Under the pieces are notes generated by a model. It was given only the letters and a program-made list of their open reading frames with translations. It made no database searches and was not told the origin of the DNA. From Deltaproteobacteria bacterium (GTDB lineage: Bacteria; Myxococcota; Myxococcia; SLRQ01), in the NCBI GenBank assembly GCA_029210625.1, contig JARGFU010000010.1, positions 151,408 to 215,407 on the forward strand: 64,000 nt of DNA, given 5' to 3'. Positions 50,075-58,809 of this stretch are shown here, one piece after another (the stretch's first letter is position 1; each line of letters opens with the position of its first letter). Made by a program: the position numbers and the translations under genes.

Positions 50075-52096
50075 ATGGTGCGCACCTCGGCCCTGCTCCT
50101 CTTCTTCTCCCTGCTCCAGGCCTGCGGCGGCCCCGCCTGGGAGGACCGCCCGACGAAGGTGGTCTTCGAGCCGGCCTCGCCCGACTTCTGGGCCCGGCCC
50201 CTCCCCTCGGACCTGCGGATCCAGGCGGACGGAACGACCGACCTGGAGGACTGGCCCGGTGACTGGACCAGCGATCTGATCGACACCTGGCTGGACGCCG
50301 CCGAGGACCGCCTCGACGGCTGGGGCGTGAGCTCGGGGGTCTTCGTGCTCCTCGACGGGGAGATCGATCCGGCGAGCCTGCCCGCCGGCCCGGCCGAGAG
50401 CCTGGCGCCCGGCGCGTCGGTCTACCTCCTCGACGTCGACCCCGACTCGCCCGAGCGGGGCCGGCGCTTCCCCCTCGAGGTCGAGCAGCTCACCCAGGGC
50501 GACCTCTACACGCCCGAGAACCTCCTCGCCGCGATCCCCGTCTTCGGCTTCGTGCGGCGGCCGCGGACCACCTACGCCCTCGTCATCACCGAGGGGGTCC
50601 GCGACGCCCAGGGCCAGAGCCTGGGGCGCAGCCAGGCCTTCCATCTGGCGTGGGAGGATCAGAAGGGCGCCCACGCCGCGGCCCGGGACGAGCTGGTGGC
50701 GGTGCGGGAGACCATGGAGGAGGAGGGCGCCGAGCTCGACGCCGTCGTCGGCGCCGCGGTCTTCACCACCCTCGACCCCAACGAGCAGCTCCTGCGGATC
50801 GCGGAGTGGGCCGAGGCCCTGCCCCAGCCGGTGCTCTCCTCGCCCTGGACCGTGGCCGAGGAGTACGAGAGCTATCAGGTGCTCACCGCCGCCTTCGACG
50901 TGCCGGTGATCCAGAAGGGCGAGCGCCCCTACGACCAGGCCGGAGAGGGCGCCATCGACTGGGGCGCGGACGGCTGGCCGGTGATCAAGGAGACCCAGAC
51001 CATGCGCCTGGTGCTCTCGGTCCCGAAGAGCGCGCAGCCGGCCGCCGGCTTTCCCCTCACGATCATCCTCCACGGCTCGGGCGGAGAGTGGCGGATGGGC
51101 ATCGACCGGGGCCCGAAGGACGAGACCTTGCCCAAGTCGGAGCAGGTCGAGCCGCCGCCGGGCACCGGCCCCGCCGAGTGGCTGGCGCGCCGGGGCGTCG
51201 CGACCGTCGGCTTCGACTTCCCGCTCCACGGCGATCGCCACTCGCCCCCCGACACCTCGGGCCTCGTCTTCTACAACCTCTTCGGCAACATCATCGCCAC
51301 CCTCGACAACTTCGACGTGGCCCACGCTGAGCTGCTCCAGCTCTCGCGCCTGATGATCACCACCACGGTGGACCCCACCCTGGCCCCCACCCTCGACGCC
51401 GGCGCCGCCCCCGACGGCCTCATCCGCTTCGACCCCGAGCGCCTCACCGCCCTCGGGCAGTCCATGGGCACCACCCTCGGCGTGCCCTGGGCCGCGGTCG
51501 ATCCGCGCCTGAAGGGCGCCCTCTGGTCCGGGGCCGGCGGCATCCTGGTGGAGATCGCGGTCACCGCGCTCGAGCCCATCGAGCTCAAGCCCTTCGTCGA
51601 GCTCCTCCTCGGGATGACCGCCGAGGGTGCCGAGCTCCACCGCGCCCACCCGATCCTCCACGCCTTCCAGAACGTCTGGGACCTGGCCGACCCCATCGCC
51701 AAGGCTCCCTGGCATACGGCGGTCACCCACCCCGGCATCCCGCCCAAGGACGTGATGATGACCGCGGGCGTGCGCGACGGCTACTTCCACCCGAGGGCCG
51801 AGACCGCGATGGCCGTCTCCCTCGGGATCCCGCTGGTGGGCGAGGAGGTGGAGCCCTGGCTCCCCGACTCCCTGCGCCTGGCCGGCGACAGCACCCGCGG
51901 CTACCCCCTGCAGGGCAACCTGAATGGCCGCACCGCGGGGGTCGTGCACTACGCCTCGCCCGAGAACAACGGCCACTACGTGATCTTCAATCAGGATGGC
52001 GCCCGGCAGCAGTACACCTGCTTCCTCGCCAGCGTCGGCACGCCCGGCGGCGCCAAGATCGCCGAGGCCCGCGGCCTCGACGACCCCTGCGAGTAG
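50075..52096 (+). CDS. Lipoprotein with alpha/beta-hydrolase (virulence-factor-lipase-like) fold
   Basis: A 673-residue lipoprotein (lipobox LLQAC near residue 16). Residues 30-290 form an N-terminal domain; from about 300 there is an alpha/beta hydrolase core with ILHGSGGEW, GVATVGFDFPLHGDRH, the nucleophile elbow ALGQSMGTTLG, and a His possibly in ASPENNGHYVIF near the end. The layout matches large lipase-like lipoproteins common in Myxococcota. ATG 50075 is used; GTG 50078 is an alternative. Substrate unknown. It stands alone on the plus strand after the divergent PilZ gene. Confidence 0.78.
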   Translation: MVRTSALLLFFSLLQACGGPAWEDRPTKVVFEPASPDFWARPLPSDLRIQADGTTDLEDWPGDWTSDLIDTWLDAAEDRLDGWGVSSGVFVLLDGEIDPASLPAGPAESLAPGASVYLLDVDPDSPERGRRFPLEVEQLTQGDLYTPENLLAAIPVFGFVRRPRTTYALVITEGVRDAQGQSLGRSQAFHLAWEDQKGAHAAARDELVAVRETMEEEGAELDAVVGAAVFTTLDPNEQLLRIAEWAEALPQPVLSSPWTVAEEYESYQVLTAAFDVPVIQKGERPYDQAGEGAIDWGADGWPVIKETQTMRLVLSVPKSAQPAAGFPLTIILHGSGGEWRMGIDRGPKDETLPKSEQVEPPPGTGPAEWLARRGVATVGFDFPLHGDRHSPPDTSGLVFYNLFGNIIATLDNFDVAHAELLQLSRLMITTTVDPTLAPTLDAGAAPDGLIRFDPERLTALGQSMGTTLGVPWAAVDPRLKGALWSGAGGILVEIAVTALEPIELKPFVELLLGMTAEGAELHRAHPILHAFQNVWDLADPIAKAPWHTAVTHPGIPPKDVMMTAGVRDGYFHPRAETAMAVSLGIPLVGEEVEPWLPDSLRLAGDSTRGYPLQGNLNGRTAGVVHYASPENNGHYVIFNQDGARQQYTCFLASVGTPGGAKIAEARGLDDPCE

Positions 52097-52393
52097 GGTG
52101 AGCCGCTGACGGCCTCCTCCCGGGAGGGGGGTCGGTTGGCCGTCCCCGATCTCTGACGGACGATGACACGTGGGCGCGATCGCCGCGCCATCTGTCCCGG
52201 GCTGTCACGTGAGCGGCGGTCTTCGTGCATCCGGCCGCGCGGGTCGGACCGCATCCGTCGCAGGTGTGATCCACGCTCTCCCTCGCGAGCCGGAGTGTCG
52301 CGAGGTGTCGCCTCGATGCATCCCGCCTCGTGAACGGGGCCCGCACCGGTGCTCCGTCCACTCATCCACCCAATGGAATCCAGGGCTTTCGCG
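52097..52393. other. Intergenic region with two CACGTG palindromes
   Basis: This 297-base spacer has no convincing gene. It contains CACGTG at 52167-52172 (in GATGACACGTGGG) and at 52206-52211 (in CTGTCACGTGAGC), 33 bases apart. No promoter or terminator was clear. It lies just upstream of the C2 lipoprotein gene. Confidence 0.35.
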
Positions 52394-53182
52394 ATGATGA
52401 ACCACAGGTGCTCCGGTCTTCTGGTGTTCTTCCTTCTTGTCGCCGCGTGTGGGGCTCCAGACGACGACTCGGGCGAGCTCGAGCCCCGAGCGGGGGATGC
52501 CTGTAGCGGGCATGCGGGCTGCTCCTCCTTCGACGCGGCGCTCTACTGCTCCAACAACATCCTGGTCTCGGTTCCCTGCCGCGGACCCGGACACTGCGTT
52601 CAGGACGCGACCCACTTCGAGTGCGACATGGCGGGGAACTCCGTCGGAGATCCTTGCCCCTCGCAGATGGAGGGGCTCGGAATGTGTGACGGGCGCGACG
52701 ACGCTCGAGTGCTTGTCTGCCAGGGGGGCGCCCTGGCAGTGTTCCAGACCTGCGAGGGGCGGTGCCTCGAGACCGGGGGCCAGGTGGGGTGTGACGCGAC
52801 GGGCCCCGATCCGAGCTCGCGGTGGCGGGTCACGGTGACCAACGGAACGCTGCCCGAGCGCGACCCCAACGGGAGCGCCTGGGATGCCGCCGGTGGCCTC
52901 CCGGATCCCTACGTCTGCCTCACCGTCGGCACTTCGCCGCGCTGGTGCACCTCCACGAAGCAGGACACGCTCAACCCCGTGTGGAACGAGTCTTCGGGGA
53001 CGGCCTATCTGTGGTCCGCGCTCGGGGACGTCCGCATCGAGGTCTTCGATGAGGATCTGACCGACAGTGAGGCTGTCTCTTCCGGTTCCATCCCCCTCCA
53101 GCCGCAGACCAGCGGGCAGTCGGCCACGATCCCGGTCACCTGGACGGGAGGGCAGGTGACGTTGAGGATCGACCCGGCCTGA
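52394..53182 (+). CDS. Lipoprotein with Cys-rich region and C2-like domain
   Basis: A 262-residue lipoprotein (lipobox LVAAC near residue 17, then Asp-rich). Residues 30-145 contain about 13 Cys in a disulfide-rich region. Residues 150-255 resemble a C2 domain: WRVTVTNGTLPERD, LPDPYVCLTVGTS, TLNPVWNESS and IRIEVFDED-type strand (DVRIEVFDEDL), which carry the Asp residues used for calcium in eukaryotic C2 domains. ATG 52394 (MMN...) fits the signal peptide; longer forms start at 52349 or 52373. Likely surface-exposed; membrane or calcium binding is inferred. Codon use is less G/C-biased than in neighbours. Confidence 0.7.
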   Translation: MMNHRCSGLLVFFLLVAACGAPDDDSGELEPRAGDACSGHAGCSSFDAALYCSNNILVSVPCRGPGHCVQDATHFECDMAGNSVGDPCPSQMEGLGMCDGRDDARVLVCQGGALAVFQTCEGRCLETGGQVGCDATGPDPSSRWRVTVTNGTLPERDPNGSAWDAAGGLPDPYVCLTVGTSPRWCTSTKQDTLNPVWNESSGTAYLWSALGDVRIEVFDEDLTDSEAVSSGSIPLQPQTSGQSATIPVTWTGGQVTLRIDPA

Positions 53183-53290
53183 TGGCGGTGCCTCGAAGAG
53201 GCGTCGAGTGACACCGGCGCGGCCTTGCATCCAGGGCGAGGCGGGGTAGGGTGCGCCCCCGCGAACTCCTGACCCTCGAGGTGTCCATCG

Positions 53291-54055
53291 ATGCGCGCCC
53301 TCCTGATCCTGCTCTCCCTCGCCCTGGCCACGCCCGCGGCCGCGCAGATCGTCAACGTCCAGAGCCGCTTCGACGCCAGGCCCGAGGACGGGCTCCACGG
53401 CGCCCTCTCCGGCTCGGCCGACTGGCGGACCGGCAACACCGAGTACCTGGCGCTGCGGCTAAAGCTCTCGGGGACCGGGAGCTTCGGTGACCACCTGATC
53501 CTGCTGGCGGCCAGCGCGGAGTACGGCGTGGCGTCCGGCGCCGACGAGCCCTTCCTCTCCCGCCTCTTCGAGCACCTGCGCTACCGCCACGCCTTCGGAG
53601 AGCTGGTCTCGGCCGAGGCCTTCGTGCAGCACGAGTACGACCGCTTCCGGAAGCTGCAGCTGCGCTTCCTCGCCGGCGCGGGCCTGCGCCTCGATCTGGT
53701 CTCCAGCGAGACCTGGGGCGCGGCGATCGGGCTGGCGGCGATGCTGGACCACGAGGAGCTCATCGAGGGGCGAGGCCAGGCGACGGTGGGGCGCTTCTCC
53801 TCCTACCTCATCGGCCGGGCCTCCTTGAGCGAGTCCCTCTCCCTGACCGAGTCGGTCTACGCCCAGCCGCGCATCGATCTGCCCTCCGACATCCGCCTGC
53901 TCTCGGAGACCTCCCTGAACGTGAAGGCGGCCGCCTGGCTCTCGGTGGCCGTCTCCTTCACCCTCGCCTGGGACTCCGACCCGCCCGCCGACTTCGATCC
54001 GGAGGTCCAGCCCCTCGACACCCAGTTCAAGACCACCGTGGCGGTCAGCTTCTAG
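53291..54055 (+). CDS. DUF481 outer membrane protein
   Basis: A 254-residue protein with a signal peptide ending AAA-QIV. The GALSGSADWRTGNTEYLALRL start is typical of DUF481 (salt-induced outer membrane protein YdiY family), where a GN-T motif opens a beta barrel. Alternating strands run to the final KTTVAVSF with terminal Phe. Function in the family is unknown. ATG 53291 follows GAGGTG. It converges on the ion-channel gene four bases after its stop. Confidence 0.85.
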   Translation: MRALLILLSLALATPAAAQIVNVQSRFDARPEDGLHGALSGSADWRTGNTEYLALRLKLSGTGSFGDHLILLAASAEYGVASGADEPFLSRLFEHLRYRHAFGELVSAEAFVQHEYDRFRKLQLRFLAGAGLRLDLVSSETWGAAIGLAAMLDHEELIEGRGQATVGRFSSYLIGRASLSESLSLTESVYAQPRIDLPSDIRLLSETSLNVKAAAWLSVAVSFTLAWDSDPPADFDPEVQPLDTQFKTTVAVSF

Positions 54056-54059
54056 CTCG

Positions 54060-56024
54060 CTAGCGATCGTCCTCGGCGACGACGACCAGTCCGTCGCCGG
54101 GGCCGAGGGTGACGGTCTCGTCCTTGGGGGGGATGAGCCGCACCCCGAAGTTCGCGTGGCTGTCGTGGGCTTGGCGCCCGAGCTTGAAGCCGATGCAGAC
54201 CTCGCCGTCGCGCTTCTGGGCCGCCCGCATCAGGTCGCCGAAGCGGCAGCTGATGGGGAGCTCGTCGCAGTAGAGCCCGATGGGCTTCACGTAGATCTCC
54301 GAGCCCTCCTCCTCGAAGAGGTCGTCGTAGACCTTCTTGATGTCGGGCTCCTCGCTGATCTGGGCGAAGATCATCGAGATCATCCGATCGGAGATGATGA
54401 AGTCGTTCACGCCGGCCTGGGAGACCAGCTCCTGGTTCTCGGAGTCGATGACCTCGGTGATGATCTTGGTGTCGATACCCTCGCTCTTGCCGGCATCGCG
54501 CAGGAGGCGCCGCAGGTTCAGCAGCACCAGGATGGTCTCGGCGTCGATGCGCTCCGCGTCGAGGTGCTCACCGGCCCGGTGCGGGAGGATCGTGACGTTG
54601 TGGTAGTCGAAGGGGCGCACCCGGGCCAGGACGTCCCGGTCGAGGGGGTCACCCTCGATGAGCGTCACCTCGAGCCCCTCCAGGCTGGCGTCCAGCTCGC
54701 GGACGGCCTCCCGGGTCGCCTCGTCGGGGTGGGCCACCAGCACGTCGACCTTCGAGCCCTCGAGGACGTAGTCGGCGTACTCGGTGATGATGGTGGGCGC
54801 CTTGGGGCCCCAGCCGACGATCAGCTGCCGCTCCTGGTGCTGCTCCAGGCGGGTCTCCTTCACCGGGCGCTCCTCGGGCTGCATCACGGGCCGCGGACGG
54901 TACTCGATGGTCGAGTCGTCGGTGGCGACGATCAGCACCTCGTCGCCGGCCTCGATCGGCGTCTCGGGTGCGGGCCGGATGGTCAGGGAGCCGTCGGCGT
55001 GGCGCAGGCCGATGGGGACCCCGTCGGGGAAGTGGTACTGCAGCTCCCCGAAGGTGTGCTCCCCCCACTCGGCGCCGTGGAAGTAGATCTCGCAGCCCTC
55101 GAAGGAGAGCAGCTCCGAGTACACCACCGAGAGGCCGGAGGTGCGGGAGGTCTGCACCATCAGCTTGGCGAGGATCGTCCGGGTGTCGATGGCCACGACC
55201 CTGCCGGGCGAGAGCTCCATGATCACCTGGCGGTTCCGCGGGTCGAAGACCTCGGCCACCATCGGGAAGTCGGCCCCCTCGCCGCCCTCGCTGCCGATGG
55301 CGTCGAGGGCCAGCACCGTCTTGATGGTCTTGGCGTCGCTGATCGCCTTCTCCGCCTCGGAGGCGGTGTCGCTGCATGAGGCCAGGACGATGGCCGACTT
55401 GCACTGGGCCGCGTTGACGTGCTGCAGGCTGGCCAGGGACGAGGTCGTGCCCGAGCGGGTCACGAGCTTCGTGTTCCGCCGGTCGGTGAAGTGCGCCTGG
55501 AGGTACTCGTCGATCGCCTCCTTCTCCTCCTCGGCCAGGACGACCACCGCCGGGTGGTCCTCGCTCTCGTTGGCCTCGACCAGCTCCCGCAGGATCTCGA
55601 CCACCCGCGGCCCCCAGCCCAGGATCAGGGTGTGCCCCGACTCGAGCACCCGGCTGTGGCCCCGCTTCAGGCCGGCGATGGCCTGATCGAGGGCCGTGGT
55701 GATGAAGGCGATGAGGGCCGAGAAGATCACCACCCCGGTGATGCCGGTGAGGATCGCCACCGCCTTGAAGCCCGGGTGGGTGTCGGTGTCGATGCCCATG
55801 TTCCCGGGGTCGGTGAGCTCGAGGAAGATCGTCCAGACGTGCCGCAGGGCGTCCTCGGAGGCGTCCGGCGCCACCAGGTGGACGGCGAGCCGCACGAGGG
55901 CCAGGGCCACGATGGAGCCGAGGAAGGCGACCAGAAGCGAGAGGAAGAGCGCGCCGCTCCCCCGGGCGAGGAAGTTGTCGACCCGGTAGTGGAGGCGCTG
56001 CGTGAAGGTCACCTGTTCGGGCAT
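54060..56024 (-). CDS. CASTOR/POLLUX-like ion channel with RCK-type domains
   Basis: A 654-residue protein. Two membrane helices (about 27-50 and 93-117) flank a pore-like loop with FLELTDPGNMGID; this LTDPGN motif is typical of CASTOR/POLLUX/DMI1 channels of plants and their bacterial relatives. Two nucleotide-binding RCK-like halves follow, each beginning with a GWGP motif (LILGWGPRVVEIL near residue 139 and LIVGWGPKAPTII near residue 410). The start at 56024 follows AAGGGGGATCGGC. It probably controls ion flux, possibly calcium or potassium, in the inner membrane. It is divergent from the his operon. Confidence 0.85.
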   Translation of the reverse strand: MPEQVTFTQRLHYRVDNFLARGSGALFLSLLVAFLGSIVALALVRLAVHLVAPDASEDALRHVWTIFLELTDPGNMGIDTDTHPGFKAVAILTGITGVVIFSALIAFITTALDQAIAGLKRGHSRVLESGHTLILGWGPRVVEILRELVEANESEDHPAVVVLAEEEKEAIDEYLQAHFTDRRNTKLVTRSGTTSSLASLQHVNAAQCKSAIVLASCSDTASEAEKAISDAKTIKTVLALDAIGSEGGEGADFPMVAEVFDPRNRQVIMELSPGRVVAIDTRTILAKLMVQTSRTSGLSVVYSELLSFEGCEIYFHGAEWGEHTFGELQYHFPDGVPIGLRHADGSLTIRPAPETPIEAGDEVLIVATDDSTIEYRPRPVMQPEERPVKETRLEQHQERQLIVGWGPKAPTIITEYADYVLEGSKVDVLVAHPDEATREAVRELDASLEGLEVTLIEGDPLDRDVLARVRPFDYHNVTILPHRAGEHLDAERIDAETILVLLNLRRLLRDAGKSEGIDTKIITEVIDSENQELVSQAGVNDFIISDRMISMIFAQISEEPDIKKVYDDLFEEEGSEIYVKPIGLYCDELPISCRFGDLMRAAQKRDGEVCIGFKLGRQAHDSHANFGVRLIPPKDETVTLGPGDGLVVVAEDDR

Positions 56025-56068
56025 GCCGATCCCCCTTGTCGAGAGGCAGCGTATCCCGAAGAGAGGAC

Positions 56069-56104
56069 TTGACGGATCGTCTTGCGTTGATCCAAGCTGA
56101 CCGC
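56069..56104 (+). promoter_or_regulatory. Candidate his operon promoter region
   Basis: TTGACG at 56069-56074 matches a -35 box at five of six positions. No good -10 follows: the 16-18-base position offers only TCCAAG or CCAAGC. The region is the 80-base divergent spacer between the channel gene and hisL, so a promoter must be near. Confidence 0.3.
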
Positions 56105-56146
56105 ATGTTCGGAACCCTCCAGCATCATCGGCACCATCACCCCTAG
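56105..56146 (+). CDS. hisL: Histidine operon leader peptide
   Basis: ATG at 56105 opens a 13-codon ORF reading M F G T L Q H H R H H H P then TAG. Five of thirteen codons are histidine, clustered at codons 7-12, and the final His-Pro matches the end style of the enterobacterial leader. The codons overlap the first arm of the attenuator, so ribosome position during histidine starvation would decide the RNA fold. No clear ribosome binding site precedes it; a longer form from TTG at 56087 is possible. hisG begins 126 bases later. Confidence 0.85.
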   Translation: MFGTLQHHRHHHP

Positions 56147-56215
56147 GGGTCGGTGTCGAGCTGCGCGTAGGTTCCCCCACGAAGACACCGGCCCCGAGAG
56201 GCCGGTTTTTTCGTG
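56129..56215 (+). promoter_or_regulatory. His operon transcription attenuator (four-segment)
   Basis: Segments are seen by complementarity. Segment 1, CGGCACC (56129-56135, within the His codons), pairs with segment 2, GGTGTCG (56152-56158), by seven pairs with one G-U, around the palindrome ACCCCTAGGGGT. Segment 2, CGGTGTC (56151-56157), also pairs exactly with segment 3, GACACCG (56184-56190). Segment 3, ACCGGCC (56187-56193), pairs exactly with segment 4, GGCCGGT (56200-56206), forming the terminator. The 2:3 and 3:4 pairings exclude each other, as do 1:2 and 2:3. Stalling at His codons would free segment 2 and allow transcription into hisG. Confidence 0.85.
56187..56211 (+). terminator. 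Attenuator terminator upstream of hisG
   Basis: ACCGGCC, a six-base loop, GGCCGGT, then a run of six T (56206-56211). Flanking CACGAA (56178-56183) and TTCGTG (56210-56215) could lengthen the stem. It precedes hisG by 61 bases and is the fourth-segment hairpin of the attenuator. Confidence 0.88.
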
Positions 56216-56272
56216 TCCGGAAGGCACGAAGGGGCCGCAACCCCCGGGGTCGCACAACGAAGGAGCGACACA

Positions 56273-57145
56273 GTGCCTGGACGAGACGAAGCGAAGGTGA
56301 AGCTGGCCCTGCCCAAGGGCCGGATGATGGACGGAGTCCTGACCCTGCTGGCGGACGCCGGCGTGCGGGTGAGCCTCGGCGAGCGGGGCTACCGGCCCCG
56401 GCTCTCTCTCGAGGGCTTCGACGTGAAGCTGCTCAAGCCGCAGAACGCGGTGGAGATGATGCACCAGGGCACCCGGGACCTCGGCTTCGCCGGCGCCGAC
56501 TGGGTGGCCGAGCTGGACGGTGACCTGGTCGAGCTCCTCGACACCGGCCTCGACCCGGTGCGGGTGGTGGCGGCGGCGCCCAGCGCCCTGCTGGTCGAGG
56601 GCGAGCTGCCCCGCCAGCCCCTGCGGGTGGCCTCCGAGTACGAGCGGCTGACCACCCGCTGGATCCGCGAGCGGAACCTCGAGGCCAGCTTCCTGCGCTC
56701 CTACGGGGCCACCGAGGTCTTCCCCCCCGAGGACGCCGACTGCATCGTGGACAACACGGCCACCGGCGCGACCCTGGAGGCGAACCGGCTGACGATCATC
56801 GACGAGCTGATGCGCTCCTCGACCCGCCTCTACGCCAGCCCCGCGGCCCTGGCCGATCCGGTGAAGCGCCAGCGCATCGAGGACCTGGCCCTGGTGCTCG
56901 GTGGAGTCCTGCAGGCCCGCCGCCGGGTGATGGTCGAGGTGAACGTCGCCCCGGATCGCCTCGACGCGCTGGTGGAGATCCTGCCCTGCCTGCGCCAGCC
57001 CACCGTGGCCCGCCTCTCCGGGGACGCCGGCTTCGCGGTGAAGGCCGCCGTGCCCCGGGACGCGCTGCCCGGCCTCATCCCCCGCATCCGCCAGAGCGGC
57101 GGCAGCGACATCGTCGTCACCGAGCTGGCCCAGCTCCTGGCCTGA
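56273..57145 (+). CDS. hisG: ATP phosphoribosyltransferase (long form)
   Basis: First enzyme of histidine synthesis: joins ATP and PRPP to give phosphoribosyl-ATP. The 290-residue length shows the long HisG with a C-terminal regulatory domain (about 215-290), which normally binds histidine for feedback control, rather than the short HisZ-dependent type. KLALPKGRM near the start, RYxxP-type GYRPRLSLEGFDVKLLKP, GFAGADWV and DCIVDNTATGATLEANRL (the PRPP loop) are present. The GTG at 56273 follows AAGGAG by seven bases; the frame is open from 56213 but that would start at the attenuator. Confidence 0.95.
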   Translation: MPGRDEAKVKLALPKGRMMDGVLTLLADAGVRVSLGERGYRPRLSLEGFDVKLLKPQNAVEMMHQGTRDLGFAGADWVAELDGDLVELLDTGLDPVRVVAAAPSALLVEGELPRQPLRVASEYERLTTRWIRERNLEASFLRSYGATEVFPPEDADCIVDNTATGATLEANRLTIIDELMRSSTRLYASPAALADPVKRQRIEDLALVLGGVLQARRRVMVEVNVAPDRLDALVEILPCLRQPTVARLSGDAGFAVKAAVPRDALPGLIPRIRQSGGSDIVVTELAQLLA

Positions 57146-57157
57146 AGGATCCACGCG

Positions 57158-58225
57158 ATGCTGACCCCCGTCCCTGCCCTGCGCGCGCTGCGAGCCTACG
57201 AGGCCCCCCGCAGCGAGTACCCCATCGACCTGAAGCTCGACGGCAACGAGGGGCCGCCGCCCCCGGCGGCGATGCTGCGGCTGCTCTCCGAGGCCCCGCC
57301 CGAGATCCTGCGGGGCTACCCCCGGGCCGCCGCCCTCGAGGCCGCCCTGGCCGAGGCCTGGGGGCTGCCGGCCGGCGGCGCCCTGATCACCGCCGGGGGT
57401 GACGAGGCCCTCGACCGCCTCTGCCGCGCCTACCTCGCCCCGGGGCGCGAGGTGATCCTCCCCGAGCCCGCCTTCGAGATGAGCCGCCACTACGCCCTCC
57501 TCGCCGGCGCCACCCTGGTCTCCCCCTCCTGGACCGAGGCCGGCTACCCGGCGGCGGAGGCGCGCGAGCGGATCGGAGAGGCCACCGCCCTCGTCGTCGT
57601 CACCAGCCCCAACAACCCCACCGGCGGCGTGATCGACCGGGCGGGGCTCGAGGGCCTCCTCGAGGCCGCCGCCGCGCGCGACGCGCTGCTGCTCCTCGAC
57701 GCGGCCTACGCCGAGTTCGCCGACGAGGACCTGACGGCCCTGGCGCTCTCGCGGCCCGGCGGCCTCGTCCTGCGGACCTTCTCCAAGGCCTGGGGTCTGG
57801 CGGGGCTGCGGGTGGGCTGCCTCCTCGGCGCGCCCGAGGTCCTCGCGCCCCTCCGGGCCGCCGGCGGCCCCTTCCCCGTCTCGGGGCTCTCCCTCTGGCT
57901 GGTCGAGCAGCTCCTCGCCTCGCCGGCCCAGCGCGAGCTCCGCGAGCGCTTCATCGCCCGGGTCCGGGAGGAGCGGGCGCGCCTCGAGGAGGCCCTGCGG
58001 AGCCTCGGCGCCCGGCCCTGGCCCTCCCAGGGGAACTTCGTCCTCGCCCGGGTGCGGGACGCCGGCGGGCTGCGCGAGGCGCTCGCCCGTCAGGGCATCG
58101 CGGTGCGGGCCTTCCCCGGCCGCGCGAGCCTGGAGGACGCCGTCCGCATCGCCCTGCCCGGAGACGAGGCCGCCTTCGAGCGCCTCCTCTCCTCCCTCTC
58201 GATCTGTCAGGAGGTGATCGCATGA
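57158..58225 (+). CDS. hisC: Histidinol-phosphate aminotransferase
   Basis: A 355-residue PLP enzyme that converts imidazole-acetol phosphate to histidinol phosphate with glutamate. LDGNEGPPPP near the start, TSPNNPTGG, DAAYAEFAD and the PLP lysine in TFSKAWGLAGLRVG are all HisC marks. It starts 12 bases after hisG with AAGGA before it, and overlaps hisB by four bases (ATGA). Confidence 0.95.
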   Translation: MLTPVPALRALRAYEAPRSEYPIDLKLDGNEGPPPPAAMLRLLSEAPPEILRGYPRAAALEAALAEAWGLPAGGALITAGGDEALDRLCRAYLAPGREVILPEPAFEMSRHYALLAGATLVSPSWTEAGYPAAEARERIGEATALVVVTSPNNPTGGVIDRAGLEGLLEAAAARDALLLLDAAYAEFADEDLTALALSRPGGLVLRTFSKAWGLAGLRVGCLLGAPEVLAPLRAAGGPFPVSGLSLWLVEQLLASPAQRELRERFIARVREERARLEEALRSLGARPWPSQGNFVLARVRDAGGLREALARQGIAVRAFPGRASLEDAVRIALPGDEAAFERLLSSLSICQEVIA

Positions 58226-58809
58226 GCCGCCAGGTGACCCTGAAGCGCGAGACCCGCGAGACCCGCATCGAGCTCTCCCTCGAGCTCGACGGCCGGGGCG
58301 AGAGCACCCTGGAGACGGGCCTGCCCTTCCTCGATCACATGCTCGAGGCCCTCGCCCGTCACGCCCGCCTCGACCTGCGCCTCACCTGCGAGGGAGACCT
58401 CGAGGTGGACGATCACCACACGGTCGAGGACTGCGCGCTGGTCCTCGGCGCGGCCCTGGATCAGGCGCTGGGGGAGCGGCGGGGCATCACCCGCTTCGGC
58501 TCGGCCTACGCGCCCCTCGACGAGTCCCTCGCCCGGGCGGTCGTCGATCTCTCCGGGCGCCCCTTCGCCTTCGTGGAGCTGGGCCTCCGCCGCGAGCGGC
58601 TGGGCACCGTGGCCTGCGAGAACCTGACGCACTTCTTCATCAGCCTCGCCACCGCGGCGCGGCTCACCCTCCACCTCGAGCTCCTCCGGGGGGAGAACGA
58701 CCACCACCGCGCCGAGGCGGCCTTCAAGGCCCTGGCCCTGGCCCTGCGCCAGGCCCTCGCCCTCGAGGGCGAGGGGGACGCGGTCCCGAGCACCAAGGGG
58801 GTGCTGTGA
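58222..58809 (+). CDS. hisB: Imidazoleglycerol-phosphate dehydratase
   Basis: A 195-residue single-function dehydratase (no phosphatase domain as in the E. coli fusion). The metal-binding motifs are FLDHMLEALARH near residue 37, DDHHTVED near residue 72 and the second set around ENDHHRAEAAFKA near residue 160. It dehydrates imidazole-glycerol phosphate. Overlaps hisC at the start and the hisHF gene at the end (TGATG). Confidence 0.96.
   Translation: MSRQVTLKRETRETRIELSLELDGRGESTLETGLPFLDHMLEALARHARLDLRLTCEGDLEVDDHHTVEDCALVLGAALDQALGERRGITRFGSAYAPLDESLARAVVDLSGRPFAFVELGLRRERLGTVACENLTHFFISLATAARLTLHLELLRGENDHHRAEAAFKALALALRQALALEGEGDAVPSTKGVL

Noticed and set aside
49790..51976. A 728-codon minus-strand frame opposite the hydrolase-like lipoprotein
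   Set aside because: The plus-strand frame has a signal peptide and hydrolase motifs; the minus frame has only composition-driven text.
56213..56272. An upstream ATG start for hisG at 56213
   Set aside because: It lies directly after the attenuator T-run, has no ribosome binding site, and adds 20 residues not typical of HisG; GTG 56273 has AAGGAG at the right distance.
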